From JAPPHA01 sp965242975 (GTDB lineage: Bacteria; Pseudomonadota; Alphaproteobacteria; Rhodobacterales; Rhodobacteraceae): a stretch of 64,000 nt of DNA. Of the stretch, positions 55,098-63,298 are shown piece after piece. A program made the translations under genes and the position numbers. Below the pieces are notes generated by a model, which was not told the DNA's origin, searched no databases, and saw nothing but the letters and a program-made list of their open reading frames with translations. Positions within the stretch are counted from its first letter, which is position 1. Each line of letters starts with the position of its first letter. The stretch lies in assembly GCA_965242975.1 (NCBI GenBank), contig CBDETS010000007.1, positions 2,976,001 through 3,040,000 of the forward strand, read 5' to 3'.

Positions 55098-56057
55098 CTA
55101 TTTATCAATCAATTCCGCATAGGTCAGTCGTTTCCCCAACATTCCCTTGGCCACGATTTTCATCATTTCCATTGTGTCATTATCACGGATGTTGTGACGA
55201 CCTGAAAATTCGTTGACATATCGCTGCAGGTGCTTGGCACTGACATGATGGAATGTCCCGTCATGCGCCCGCTTCAATGTTGACCAGAACGATTCCATGC
55301 CATTGGTATGGGCTTGTTCACGGACATATTCCCCGACCGAATGGGATACTGACTCATGTGGCCTGTTGATGCCAACATAGGCTTTGGCGTCATCCGTGTA
55401 GACTTGCGTGTTGTCAAATGTATGGTCTTCAACGAAACCTTTCAGGGTCTTACCCTTGGTGTCTTTTACGACCCTGGCAACGACTTTTCCGGTTTTCCTG
55501 TCCTTGATGCCAGCAACTGGCGTCTTGCCTACAGCACCACGGCCAGCATTCAGTTTCTTGTTTGCATGTTTGTTCTTTTCGAGTCCGCCCATGTAGGTTT
55601 CATCGGCCTCAACTGGACCTTCAAACGGGTTGCCCATGAATTGGGTTGGCCATGCCTCGCGCAAACGATGCAACATGAACCATGCCGACTTTTGTGTTAT
55701 TTCCAGGTCCCGATGAAGTTTCATGCTGGAAACTGATTTCAGGCTTGTCATGCAGATGTAGATTGCAATTACCCATTTGCGGAGGGGAAGTCTGGATTCT
55801 TCCATGCACGTGCCAGTCTTGACACTGAAATTTCTACGGCATGACCCACACCAGTAGCGGTTGTCTTTGCCATGGCTTGTTTCGAATGTACCACAACGAG
55901 GGCAATGGACTCCGTTGGGCCATCTTTGTTCAACAAACCAGTCATGGGCAGCTTGTTCGTCTGGAAATATTTCGAATATTTTCATCAGGCTAATTCCAAT
56001 TCGGTAGAACTTGCCGGGGCCTTTTTGGGTAGGTGTATCATGTTCTTTGTTTTGCAT
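55098..56057 (-). CDS. IS1595-family transposase
   Basis: 319 residues. A zinc ribbon (CPRCGTFETS, then WCGSCRRNFS) is followed by the ISXO2-type DDE domain: PVEADETYMGG (first Asp), QVYTDDAKAYVG (second Asp), and AHTNGMESFWSTLKRAH (His and Glu). Complete and uninterrupted, so likely functional. An ATG at 55985 (MKIFEIFPDEQ, GGAATTAGCCTG upstream) may be the true start. Confidence 0.9.
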   Translation of the reverse strand: MQNKEHDTPTQKGPGKFYRIGISLMKIFEIFPDEQAAHDWFVEQRWPNGVHCPRCGTFETSHGKDNRYWCGSCRRNFSVKTGTCMEESRLPLRKWVIAIYICMTSLKSVSSMKLHRDLEITQKSAWFMLHRLREAWPTQFMGNPFEGPVEADETYMGGLEKNKHANKKLNAGRGAVGKTPVAGIKDRKTGKVVARVVKDTKGKTLKGFVEDHTFDNTQVYTDDAKAYVGINRPHESVSHSVGEYVREQAHTNGMESFWSTLKRAHDGTFHHVSAKHLQRYVNEFSGRHNIRDNDTMEMMKIVAKGMLGKRLTYAELIDK

Positions 56058-56105
56058 GCCAGATTTTTAGCATGATTCGGCTGCTCCATCAAGTATATAA
56101 TTCCC

Positions 56106-56113
56106 CTTTTTTT
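56106..56113 (+). repeat. IS1595-like target-site duplication, right (CTTTTTTT)
   Basis: Matches 54195-54202. Confidence 0.8.
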
Positions 56114-56273
56114 GTTCACCCAATGACCGCAGATCAGGGATGACCTTGAAGCCGTAGTTGACGCGCCCGGATCGCAAAAGTTGTGTGAAACGGAGTTTCA
56201 TGACGGAGTAAGCCAGCCTGGACAGTTCTTCTCGTTTCGGCTCATTCATATGGCGTATTTCCCGAACCGTCAT
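56114..56273 (-). pseudogene. Unknown ORF, 5' part, interrupted by the IS1595-like element
   Basis: From ATG 56273 the frame reads MTVREIRHMNEPKREELSRL, then FTQLLRSGRVNYGFKVIPDL and LGEQKK at the insertion point. Continues at 54194. An alternative ATG at 56249 is possible. Family unknown. Confidence 0.35.
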
Positions 56274-56613
56274 GAATACGACGAAAACCGATGAAAAACG
56301 AGCACGACAGCGGCCGATGACCATATGGAGGCAATTGGTGAATGATGCACGGCTTTGACAGCGACACAAAACATTTCCTTTTCCCTCAACCTTCGATTGA
56401 AGCGTTTATCTCGTGACGAGCCCTAAAGTCACACCTTCCATTCCCAATGCATCAACGACACCACCGTTGTCACCGAGGAGAACGTTCTCATGAATTCGCT
56501 GCCGAAGGGGATCAGGTTTTATGTCGCCAATTCAAAGCCGTGAAAGATCACGGTTGCTCCTATTTCGGCTGCTTCGATTCCTTTGAAATTCAAGTCAGGC
56601 ACTCAGCCCGAAT
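56274..56613. other. Intergenic; no gene recognised
   Basis: About 340 bases between the interrupted frame and the glycosyltransferase relic; nothing recognisable. Confidence 0.35.
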
Positions 56614-57364
56614 TCACGAAGCATTTTGCACCAACCAACGCAAACGGTGCCAGTAGTTTCCGGTTTTTTGAACGTAATATGGCAACCGCCGAAACCATGG
56701 TGGCTTTCGAATGAATTCAAGCCGCTCCCCGGTGATCGTGCTCTTCCCTCCGTCATCCTGATGACAGGAAAAAGGCTCCAGCCCCATGAGACGGTAGTTG
56801 TGAACATAGAAACGGTTCAATTTGTGGTCGTAAGTTCGGGTCATCGACATCAGCCGTGGCAACAAGCGCTTGGCGGACTCGGTCGTAACCATGTACCTGG
56901 CGTCTCCCGTGAACGGCCCGACATAGGCTTCAGGCGAAATGCTTGCAGCTTTTTTCGAGTCACCGGTATCTTCGAACGCACCGCGCAAAATCGAACCAGG
57001 TCCGAATCGTCGCTAACTGACAATGCGGCGCGAACAGCATCCAGAAATTCTTCATGGAATACGACATCGTCTTCAAGAACCAAGCCGATCGGATACCCGG
57101 AATCAATGAGTTCGCGCCATACGGCCAGATGTGAAGAGTAGCAGCCGATGTCGCCTGACAGCAAAGGCCGTCCCATGTTTCTGCGGAATGCCTTGAAGTC
57201 GACCGCGGCCCAAGTCTTCCGATCCCTTTCGAACCGACAACCGCAGCAAACAGGGTGTAGGAAAGTCCCATTTGGTCGAGTTGACGTTCCATCGCGCGTC
57301 GGCGTTCGACCGAATCCTCAAGATTGATAAGCCAAACCCCAACGTTCCGAAGGGAAAGGGTCAT
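56614..57364 (-). pseudogene. Family 25 glycosyltransferase, two frameshifts
   Basis: Frame 1 gives VGVWLINLEDSVERRRAMERQL, the GT25 start. A shift near 57185 leads to PLLSGDIGCYSSHLAVWREL and GLVLEDDVVFHEEFLDAV (the EDD motif). A second shift near 56985 leads to GPFTGDARYMVTTESAKRLL and MSMTRTYDHKLNRFYVHNYR to a stop at 56614. All parts are in order, so only small indels broke this LPS/glycan transferase. Confidence 0.8.
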
Positions 57365-57826
57365 ACAAGGACTTCCTCAAACCGTGTTTTCTACCGTCCG
57401 CGTGCTCAGGCTCAGCCAGGAACGCGCAGTTTGACCCAAAGATTTGAATGTGACGGGAAGTCTCACATCCACGAACTGATACAGTAATTCCGAAAACCGC
57501 TATGTTTGGAATGTCGCTGATTCACGGACACTGGCACTGTTGGCGTACATGCGTCGTCATCGGTTTTTGCCACGTTCCCGAGGCCCTTCCATGTGATCCG
57601 AGTGGTCAAAATTAAGCCGTTCTACGGGCTGAGTTGACGGCCGGGAAATGTTGACCTCTTGCGTGTCAAGGTACTCGATAGCCACAACCAACTTCCGTCA
57701 CCATCAACAGTCGCTGACATTCGATGTTGGTGCGGACCGTGTGATGTGGCCGCCCCCTGATGCGGTACGGCGCGAACCTCAACCTGACTGCCGACACTGC
57801 TGCTGCAAAGTTCAGGCAGACGTTCC
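57365..57826. other. Intergenic; no gene recognised
   Basis: About 460 bases up to the ISKra4 target duplication. Frames are short; nothing recognised. Confidence 0.35.
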
Positions 57827-57835
57827 ACGCACGCA
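57827..57835 (+). repeat. ISKra4 target-site duplication, left (ACGCACGCA)
   Basis: Nine bases repeated at 59701-59709. Confidence 0.75.
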
Positions 57836-57869
57836 GGGTGCACGACAATTTTGTGATTTTGGATTGGAA

Positions 57870-59111
57870 TCAGCCGGTCCGCCGCTCCCAGTAGTCGTCG
57901 AAGCGGTTGCTGTGAACCGCGCACCGGAGCGCGATGATGGCATTGGCGCCACTGACGCTCCAGTGCATCCCGCCCCGTTTCAACCGTCCGCCGATCAGTG
58001 ATTTGCAACCGCCCTCGACAACACCGGTCGACACGCACAGCCCCAGTTCCCGGAACCGGGGATAGTCCATGCGCGCGCGATTGGTCTGGAAGTACGCGAT
58101 GTTCCGCGCCGCCTCGTCACAGCGGCTCGCGTGTTTGCGCATCGCGGCGATGACGAGATCGAGGCGCCCCTGATCGAGTTCGTCGCGTCGCGTCTTGCCC
58201 CACTGTGCCGCGAGATCACTCCCCTTTCCGTAGAGAGCCCTGGCAACATCGAACACATGCTGTTTGGCATGGAAGACATCCACGATCTGGATGGCGTCAG
58301 GCACATGCTCGTCGGCGAAGTTCCATATCCAGGGAGCGCCATCGCCGAGCACCACCCGGCGGTCGACAGCGAAAAAGTCGCGCCGCTCCATCTCACGCAC
58401 GACCCGTTTGGCAAAGGGAGCCGGTTCCGTGTCCGTATCGCGGGTCGCGATCGTTTCGATGGCGGCATTGAAGGTGACGGATCCGGTATCGCGAACCGGC
58501 CGGCCCTCGGTGTCGCGGCTCTCGGCGGACCATATGGTGGCAAGCTTCACCTCGCGGGTCCTGGCCGAGCCGTCAGGCTGCTTGCCGGCACGGCCCTCGG
58601 TCTCCGACGTGCGCACCGGGACCCCGGTGCCGTCAAGGCCGAGGTAGAGCGTGGGGGCTCCCGGTGGCTCCGGCTCGATGATGTCCCGTTCATCGCGCGC
58701 GATCGCGCGTCCCAGCGCCTCGGCATGGCGTTCCACCTGCCTGGGAATGACCTCGAGGCCGGCCAGTTCCCGCAAGATCGTGCTGCTCTTCTCGAAACTG
58801 AGCTCGGCAGCGGTGACCCCGACCATGCGCGTGACCGCGGGAGACAACGACGTGCCATCCAGGGCGAGGGCGCGGTCACGCGGGCTGAAGCCGTGCGCGC
58901 AGGAAGAGCAATGATACCACGCCCGCTCCAGGGTCAGGGGGCCAAGTGCCGTGGTGAAGGTCCGGGGCCGCCGCCCGACATTGCGGGCGTCGGCGCCACA
59001 GGCGCACGGCAACTCCGCGGCCTCCCCGTCCGACAGGTCGGCGTTCAGCCTCGCGGCAACCACCGCGGCCGCGGCCGAGATCGCGGTCTTGCGCACCTCA
59101 CGCTCCAGCAC
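57870..59111 (-). CDS. ISKra4-family transposase
   Basis: 413 residues from 59111. LPCACGADARNVGRRPRTFTT and WYHCSSCAHGFSPRD are Cys motifs of the N-terminal zinc region; LGLDGTGVPVR (first Asp), VVLGDGAPWIWNFADEHVPD and IVDVFHAKQHVFDVARAL (second Asp), and STGVVEGGCKSLIGGRLKR (Glu) form the catalytic core. Upstream in the same frame VSKDIERLTGGPVDGLDFEV continues the protein to the overlap with the accessory ORF, so it may be made by frameshifting. Confidence 0.9.
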   Translation of the reverse strand: MLEREVRKTAISAAAAVVAARLNADLSDGEAAELPCACGADARNVGRRPRTFTTALGPLTLERAWYHCSSCAHGFSPRDRALALDGTSLSPAVTRMVGVTAAELSFEKSSTILRELAGLEVIPRQVERHAEALGRAIARDERDIIEPEPPGAPTLYLGLDGTGVPVRTSETEGRAGKQPDGSARTREVKLATIWSAESRDTEGRPVRDTGSVTFNAAIETIATRDTDTEPAPFAKRVVREMERRDFFAVDRRVVLGDGAPWIWNFADEHVPDAIQIVDVFHAKQHVFDVARALYGKGSDLAAQWGKTRRDELDQGRLDLVIAAMRKHASRCDEAARNIAYFQTNRARMDYPRFRELGLCVSTGVVEGGCKSLIGGRLKRGGMHWSVSGANAIIALRCAVHSNRFDDYWERRTG

Positions 59112-59143
59112 CTCGAAATCCAGCCCGTCGACCGGGCCGCCGG

Positions 59144-59563
59144 TCAGGCGCTCGATGTCCTTCGAGACTTCCGCCGCGACCGCCTGTGCGCAGAGCCCCC
59201 TTTTTCGGGGCTGTCGTCCCCGTCCGTCTCCCGCCCTTCGGCACGCACCGCATCGGCAAGCGCCTCGCTGGCCTCCAGATAGTGCGCCGAGATGTCGAGA
59301 AAGCGCTCGTGCTCGTCGACAAGGCGCCGGGTCCGCTCATACTCCTCGGGCGGAATGCGGATCGAGCGGGTGTCCCCGCGGATCGAGCGGCTGAGCACAT
59401 AGCTCGGACCGTGCCCCGGGCTGTCGTCGCCGGCGCAGTGGCAGTTGGGCTTGCCGCACTTGCGGTAGTTTTCGTGCAGCGTGCCGGGACGCAGGTCGCC
59501 GAGGGTGGCGAAGCGGGCCTGTGCCTCGTCCCTGGAACGTTTCAATTCATCGATGTCCGGCAT
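59144..59563 (-). CDS. ISKra4 accessory ORF (DUF6788-like)
   Basis: 139 residues from ATG 59563, GGAGGCGATC upstream. RPGTLHENYRKCGKPNCHCA is the conserved Cys motif of small proteins found before ISKra4-type transposases; PSYVLSRSIRGDTRSIRIP follows. Near its end a run AAAAAGGGGG (about 59190-59200) lies where a -1 shift would enter the transposase frame (CAQAVAAEVSKDIERL). Confidence 0.75.
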   Translation of the reverse strand: MPDIDELKRSRDEAQARFATLGDLRPGTLHENYRKCGKPNCHCAGDDSPGHGPSYVLSRSIRGDTRSIRIPPEEYERTRRLVDEHERFLDISAHYLEASEALADAVRAEGRETDGDDSPEKGGSAHRRSRRKSRRTSSA

Positions 59564-59700
59564 GATCGCCTCCGTGGGTCTGGAGTGTGGCCCGGAAGCC
59601 GGGGCGCGGCAACTGGTAGAACACATATACCAGACACGGAGACAAAAATCAACTCATCGCAGGACGCTCGGACAAATCGTCACAATTTTGTCGTGCACCC

Positions 59701-59709
59701 ACGCACGCA
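59701..59709 (+). repeat. ISKra4 target-site duplication, right (ACGCACGCA)
   Basis: Matches 57827-57835. Confidence 0.75.
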
Positions 59710-60118
59710 TACTGCCTTGACGGTGTTTGAGCACGAGCGCGCGGAGTGGTTACTCCAACCTGTCCGAAATCTGAGAAACACCGGGTTGAGCCTGTCTCGG
59801 TTTGAGTTTCCATCCATGGACGTCAGGCTACTGGGTATAGTCCGAGCCCAAGTTGAAACGGTTCGGATCCGACCACAAAAGGTTTCGTTTCCCACAACTG
59901 ACAGCGCGCGGATTTCGCTGAGACCGATGAAGTTCTGCCCCCGAAACCGCGAGGTTGCGGCTTGAAATCGACGCGAAAAGGCCCCGTCGATTTGAGGCTC
60001 ACTTTGCCCACCTTTGGCTCCGGTAAGGATCAATATCGGAAATGGATCGAAGAGGTTTCGATCCTGTCTCGTAAGCAAGATAACCTTCAACAAGACAAAC
60101 TGCAAAAGGAAAAAAATC
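59710..60118 (+). promoter_or_regulatory. Porin upstream region with two perfect hairpins
   Basis: AAATCGACG / CGTCGATTT (59965-59993, 9-bp stem, 11-nt loop) and GGATCGAA / TTCGATCC (60044-60064, 8-bp stem, 5-nt loop), then AAAAGGAAAAAAATC before the ATG. The rest of the region codes for nothing I recognise. The hairpins may form in the mRNA leader, as in other porin genes under post-transcriptional control (inference). Confidence 0.5.
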
Positions 60119-61207
60119 ATGAAACGAGTGGTTCTCGCGACAACTTCACTGGTTGTTGCCGGTGGCATGGCATCTGCCGACGTCTCGCTTTCCGGCTCCG
60201 CCGAACTCGGTGTCGTCGGCGAAAAGGGCATGGATGCAGAATTGCACAAGGAAATCGATGTCAATTTCGGCCTGTCGGGTGCAACCGACACCGGCCTGTC
60301 ATTCGGTGCGTCCATCGACCTCGATGAAGCCGCACTCGAGGATAAGCACGGAATGTCGACATTTGATGCGCAGGGCCATGTCTTCATTTCCGGCGTGTTC
60401 GGTACCCTGACACTCGGCGACACCGATGGTGCCTTCGACAAGGCGCTCACGGAACCCGACGCAGGCGGGGCGCTTGACGGCGACCACACGTCGCACCCAG
60501 GATACGAGGGGAACTCGGGGCTTGATGGCGGTGAAAAATTTGCCAACAACAGCGGCAATATTCTCCGCTACGACTACTCGCTCGGTGGTATCACCGCTTC
60601 GGTTTCCGGGGAATTCGGAGCAGCGAATTCAGGCGACTCCGCACTCGGTGCGGGTGTTGCGTGGTCCGGCGATGTTGGCGGCATCGGCATGGGTGTCGGA
60701 CTTGGCTTCCAGAGTGGCAGAGGGATGAACATGGGAGCCGCCGATGGAGCTACCGACGACGAACGCCATAAGGCATCGATTGTCGGCGCGAGTGCCTCGG
60801 CTGACATGGGCAACGGTTTCTCTATCGTGGTCAACTTCTCCAGCAAAAAACATGACGTGACTATTGGTGCTCCCGGCGCGGGCAACAATGACACCATGAT
60901 GAAGATCACGAACTCCGGCATTGGAGTTGCGTATGCGGTTGGCGACCTGACCGTCGCCGTGAACGCGGGTACCAGGAAAACGGAAGTTTCGGGCCACGAT
61001 ACGGCCACGACGGAGGCCACGCACGCAACGCGTACAGAGACCAAATCTGGTGCCGGTCTCTCGATGGTCTACGGCCTCGGTTCGGGTGTAGCCTTCCAGG
61101 TCGGCGTTGGTTCAGGCAAAGAAAAAGTCGATTTCCTGGCTAGCGGTGGCACCGACACGACCGTGGATAAGAGCAACTGGTCCGCTGGCTTGGCTTTCAG
61201 CTTCTGA
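60119..61207 (+). CDS. Gram-negative porin (Rhodobacterales type)
   Basis: 362 residues from ATG 60119. Signal peptide MKRVVLATTSLVVAGGMASA, cleaved before DVSLSGSAELGVVG. The protein is a beta-barrel of alternating short strands (HVFISGVFGTLTLGDTDGAF is the conserved constriction-loop lead) and ends in SNWSAGLAFSF with the terminal Phe required for outer-membrane insertion. It lets small solutes pass. Intact, with its own leader and terminator, hence a single-gene unit. Confidence 0.9.
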   Translation: MKRVVLATTSLVVAGGMASADVSLSGSAELGVVGEKGMDAELHKEIDVNFGLSGATDTGLSFGASIDLDEAALEDKHGMSTFDAQGHVFISGVFGTLTLGDTDGAFDKALTEPDAGGALDGDHTSHPGYEGNSGLDGGEKFANNSGNILRYDYSLGGITASVSGEFGAANSGDSALGAGVAWSGDVGGIGMGVGLGFQSGRGMNMGAADGATDDERHKASIVGASASADMGNGFSIVVNFSSKKHDVTIGAPGAGNNDTMMKITNSGIGVAYAVGDLTVAVNAGTRKTEVSGHDTATTEATHATRTETKSGAGLSMVYGLGSGVAFQVGVGSGKEKVDFLASGGTDTTVDKSNWSAGLAFSF

Positions 61208-61238
61208 CAAGACAACAACTGGTTGGTCCCAAGATTCT

Positions 61239-61276
61239 GGCGCGCAGCAACCGAGAGAAATCGCTGCGCGCCTTTT
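61239..61276 (+). terminator. Rho-independent terminator of the porin gene
   Basis: GGCGCGCAGC (61239-61248) pairs perfectly with GCTGCGCGCC (61263-61272), 14-nt loop, followed by TTTT, 32 bases after the porin stop. Confidence 0.85.
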
Positions 61277-61455
61277 GATCGGTTCGAGCGTCTGCCGACA
61301 GAACGGAACTTCCTGAAAATTCGACGGCTTAGCGCCAGCGCTGAAAGGTATTGAGTACTGTTTCCAGAGACGTTTTTCCTGTTCAGCCACCTTCGCTTAG
61401 CTGTTCGAAGTCATATGGTCTTGGTGCCACTGCGAATTGTCGGAAAACGAAACGT

Positions 61456-62637
61456 CTACGAGCCAAAAACCCCGACGCGGCTCGTCGTCTCAGCCGAAAC
61501 AGCAGTGACATCCCAGAGTCGAGCCATTGATTGACCGACTTTGCTCCTGGCAATCTCCATCGGCACAGGCTGCGTCCAATAGTCGTTTGCCGCAACCACG
61601 ATCACGTCATTCGACTCAGGCGTATGAAGGATCCACGCCATCGGTGAAAACACCGAAAAACAAATGAGCCAGCGAACACGGTAAGGCCCGGAATAGACAG
61701 CCCGGCGGCTTCCCGCTCCAACGCTCCAACCGAAGTTCCAATCCCCGGTGACTGCCGGCATGGCAAAAGTCCTTTCGTGGACCTGTTCAGGACGACAGCC
61801 GCCGTCGTGGTCGAATCTGTAAATTGTCGAACGCCCATCCATCTCGATCACGCCAGCGTAGATCACCGTCTGACGTGCCGCTGCGTACTCACACCAACGA
61901 TCAATTGATAACGAGTTGGAGCGATCGAGTACATTTTCACCAAGAAAGACAACCCTCGCGCTTGGAAGCGCATCGAACAGGTGACGCTCAAGACTCGCTG
62001 TGGTCAACGCAGGCGACGGCCAAATCTCAACCTCGGAAAACCCCTTGGCCTCGACTGGTTCATGGACCAACCAGCAACAGATTGATGCGATTGATGCCCC
62101 GACAGCGGTTGCTGTCTGCACACGCAGCGATCGTACGTCCAAACCTGTCAACAACAGGGGGACCAGGAGAATCCCGACTACACCGGTGCCGGGCCACAGG
62201 TCACCGGCTATGAGCGTAGGCGAACCAACATACCAGGGGAACGTCAGGCCAAGTGCGACGGCAATTCCCGCATTCATGAAGGCAAAAGCAAGCGCAACGA
62301 CAGCGGGAAACGCCAAGAGTAACGCGACCGGAATCGAAAAATCAATTTGCAGATTCAGGAACCCCGTCCAGACCGGCAGGAAAGCCGCGGCATGCCACCC
62401 GAACGCGATGGCAAATCGTCGGTGACGGTTCCTCGTCAAGGTGACGAAAGCAAGTCCTGCCACGCCGACGATGAGAGGAATTCCTGGTGCGTAAAACCCT
62501 GCCGCTGCAATGGCGAACACCAGGCACGCAACGACGCCGTCACTGCATCCGATACGGATCCAACTTGAACTTGACCACGACTGACTCGCCAAGGGATTCG
62601 GTTCCCTGCGCCTGGTTGATGCTCCGATCGATTGCAT
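61456..62637 (-). CDS. TraB-like conjugal transfer protein (nitrilase/apolipoprotein N-acyltransferase fold)
   Basis: 393 residues. Five or six hydrophobic segments (residues about 35-185: GVVACLVFAIAAAGFY, LIVGVAGLAFVTL, VALLLAFPAVVALAFAF and others) precede a soluble nitrilase-like half: ARVVFLGENVLDR (Glu), VIYAGVIEMDG and VIVVAANDYWTQPVPMEI. This plan fits TraB of Ti-type conjugation systems. The ATG overlaps the preceding gene by 98 bases; a later start would remove part of the first membrane segment. Substrate unknown. Confidence 0.65.
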   Translation of the reverse strand: MQSIGASTRRREPNPLASQSWSSSSWIRIGCSDGVVACLVFAIAAAGFYAPGIPLIVGVAGLAFVTLTRNRHRRFAIAFGWHAAAFLPVWTGFLNLQIDFSIPVALLLAFPAVVALAFAFMNAGIAVALGLTFPWYVGSPTLIAGDLWPGTGVVGILLVPLLLTGLDVRSLRVQTATAVGASIASICCWLVHEPVEAKGFSEVEIWPSPALTTASLERHLFDALPSARVVFLGENVLDRSNSLSIDRWCEYAAARQTVIYAGVIEMDGRSTIYRFDHDGGCRPEQVHERTFAMPAVTGDWNFGWSVGAGSRRAVYSGPYRVRWLICFSVFSPMAWILHTPESNDVIVVAANDYWTQPVPMEIARSKVGQSMARLWDVTAVSAETTSRVGVFGS

Positions 62638-63298
62638 GCCTGACTTCGTGGAAATGGATCTTCGATCGAGTCAAGGCCACCGCGATTTCACTGGTGCCGA
62701 TACCCGGATGTCCGAGGCGATCAGCGACAATACCATCGATCGTCTCGGATTGATCTGCTGCCGTCAGAAACCGGATAAACGTTTCCCGGGAAACCAATGC
62801 ACGGTTTCCGGCAACGCCGTGCCAGGCTGATCGCCCGGCACCCTTACCGGATACGCGAGGAAGTGCTGCCCAAACGATGGCAAGGCAATTTCCAAATGAT
62901 GAGAGATGGCGTTTGCCATAACCGCATTCATCAAGGAGCCGGTTTGCGAGTTCGTCCTGAAGGACGTCATCGAACAACCTGTCTGAATCGACGTGATAAT
63001 CCCGGGACAGTCTCGTCAGTGTCTGGTAGGTGAACTGATATCTCCCGACCGCAGTCGAAACCACTCGTCGCCGGATTTGCCGCTGCCAGGACAGGACCTC
63101 ATGCAAGCTCATTTGGGTCAATGGCATGGGAGGCGCTTCTCGCGTCGCATTATGGATCGCGTCGTACCCGTCGGGAGCCTCGAATCGGGCGATAAAGTCG
63201 AGGATTGCGGATCGGTCCGGCAACGCGGCAACCGGCGATGAAATCGCAAAAAGGGCAAGCCAACCGACGATCAAAAATCTCAGTACGCCGGCAACCAT
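62540..63298 (-). CDS. Secreted lysozyme-like (muramidase) protein of a transfer locus
   Basis: 252 residues. A signal peptide (LRFLIVGWLALFAISSPVAA) is followed by ILDFIARFEAPDGYDAI (catalytic Glu), PLTQMSLHEVLSWQRQ, TAVGRYQFTYQTLTRL and FDDVLQDELANRLLDECGY, the pattern of GH24-like muramidases. Such enzymes open peptidoglycan for type IV secretion channels (VirB1-like role). It starts inside the end of the VirB10-like gene (19-bp overlap) and overlaps TraB, so the three are one operon. Confidence 0.7.
   Translation of the reverse strand: MVAGVLRFLIVGWLALFAISSPVAALPDRSAILDFIARFEAPDGYDAIHNATREAPPMPLTQMSLHEVLSWQRQIRRRVVSTAVGRYQFTYQTLTRLSRDYHVDSDRLFDDVLQDELANRLLDECGYGKRHLSSFGNCLAIVWAALPRVSGKGAGRSAWHGVAGNRALVSRETFIRFLTAADQSETIDGIVADRLGHPGIGTSEIAVALTRSKIHFHEVRHAIDRSINQAQGTESLGESVVVKFKLDPYRMQ

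Larger units (their letters stand above)
54203..56105 (-). mobile_element. IS1595-like transposon with passenger genes
   Basis: 1903 bp between 24-bp inverted repeats with one mismatch (GGGAATTATATACTTGA-C/T-GGAGCA, 54203-54226 and 56082-56105) and 8-bp duplications. Besides the transposase it holds three small genes, and is clearly more AT-rich than its surroundings, so it came from a different host. It interrupts an open frame of unknown function. Confidence 0.85.
57836..59700 (-). mobile_element. ISKra4-family insertion sequence
   Basis: 1865 bp with inverted ends GGGTGCACGACAA (57836 onward) and TTGTCGTGCACCC (to 59700), which continue imperfectly inward, and 9-bp duplications. Two reading frames on the reverse strand: a small accessory ORF and the transposase, in a -1 relation. 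Confidence 0.85.

Noticed and set aside
60574..61044. Reverse frames opposite the porin
   Set aside because: Antisense to an obvious porin with signal peptide and terminal Phe.
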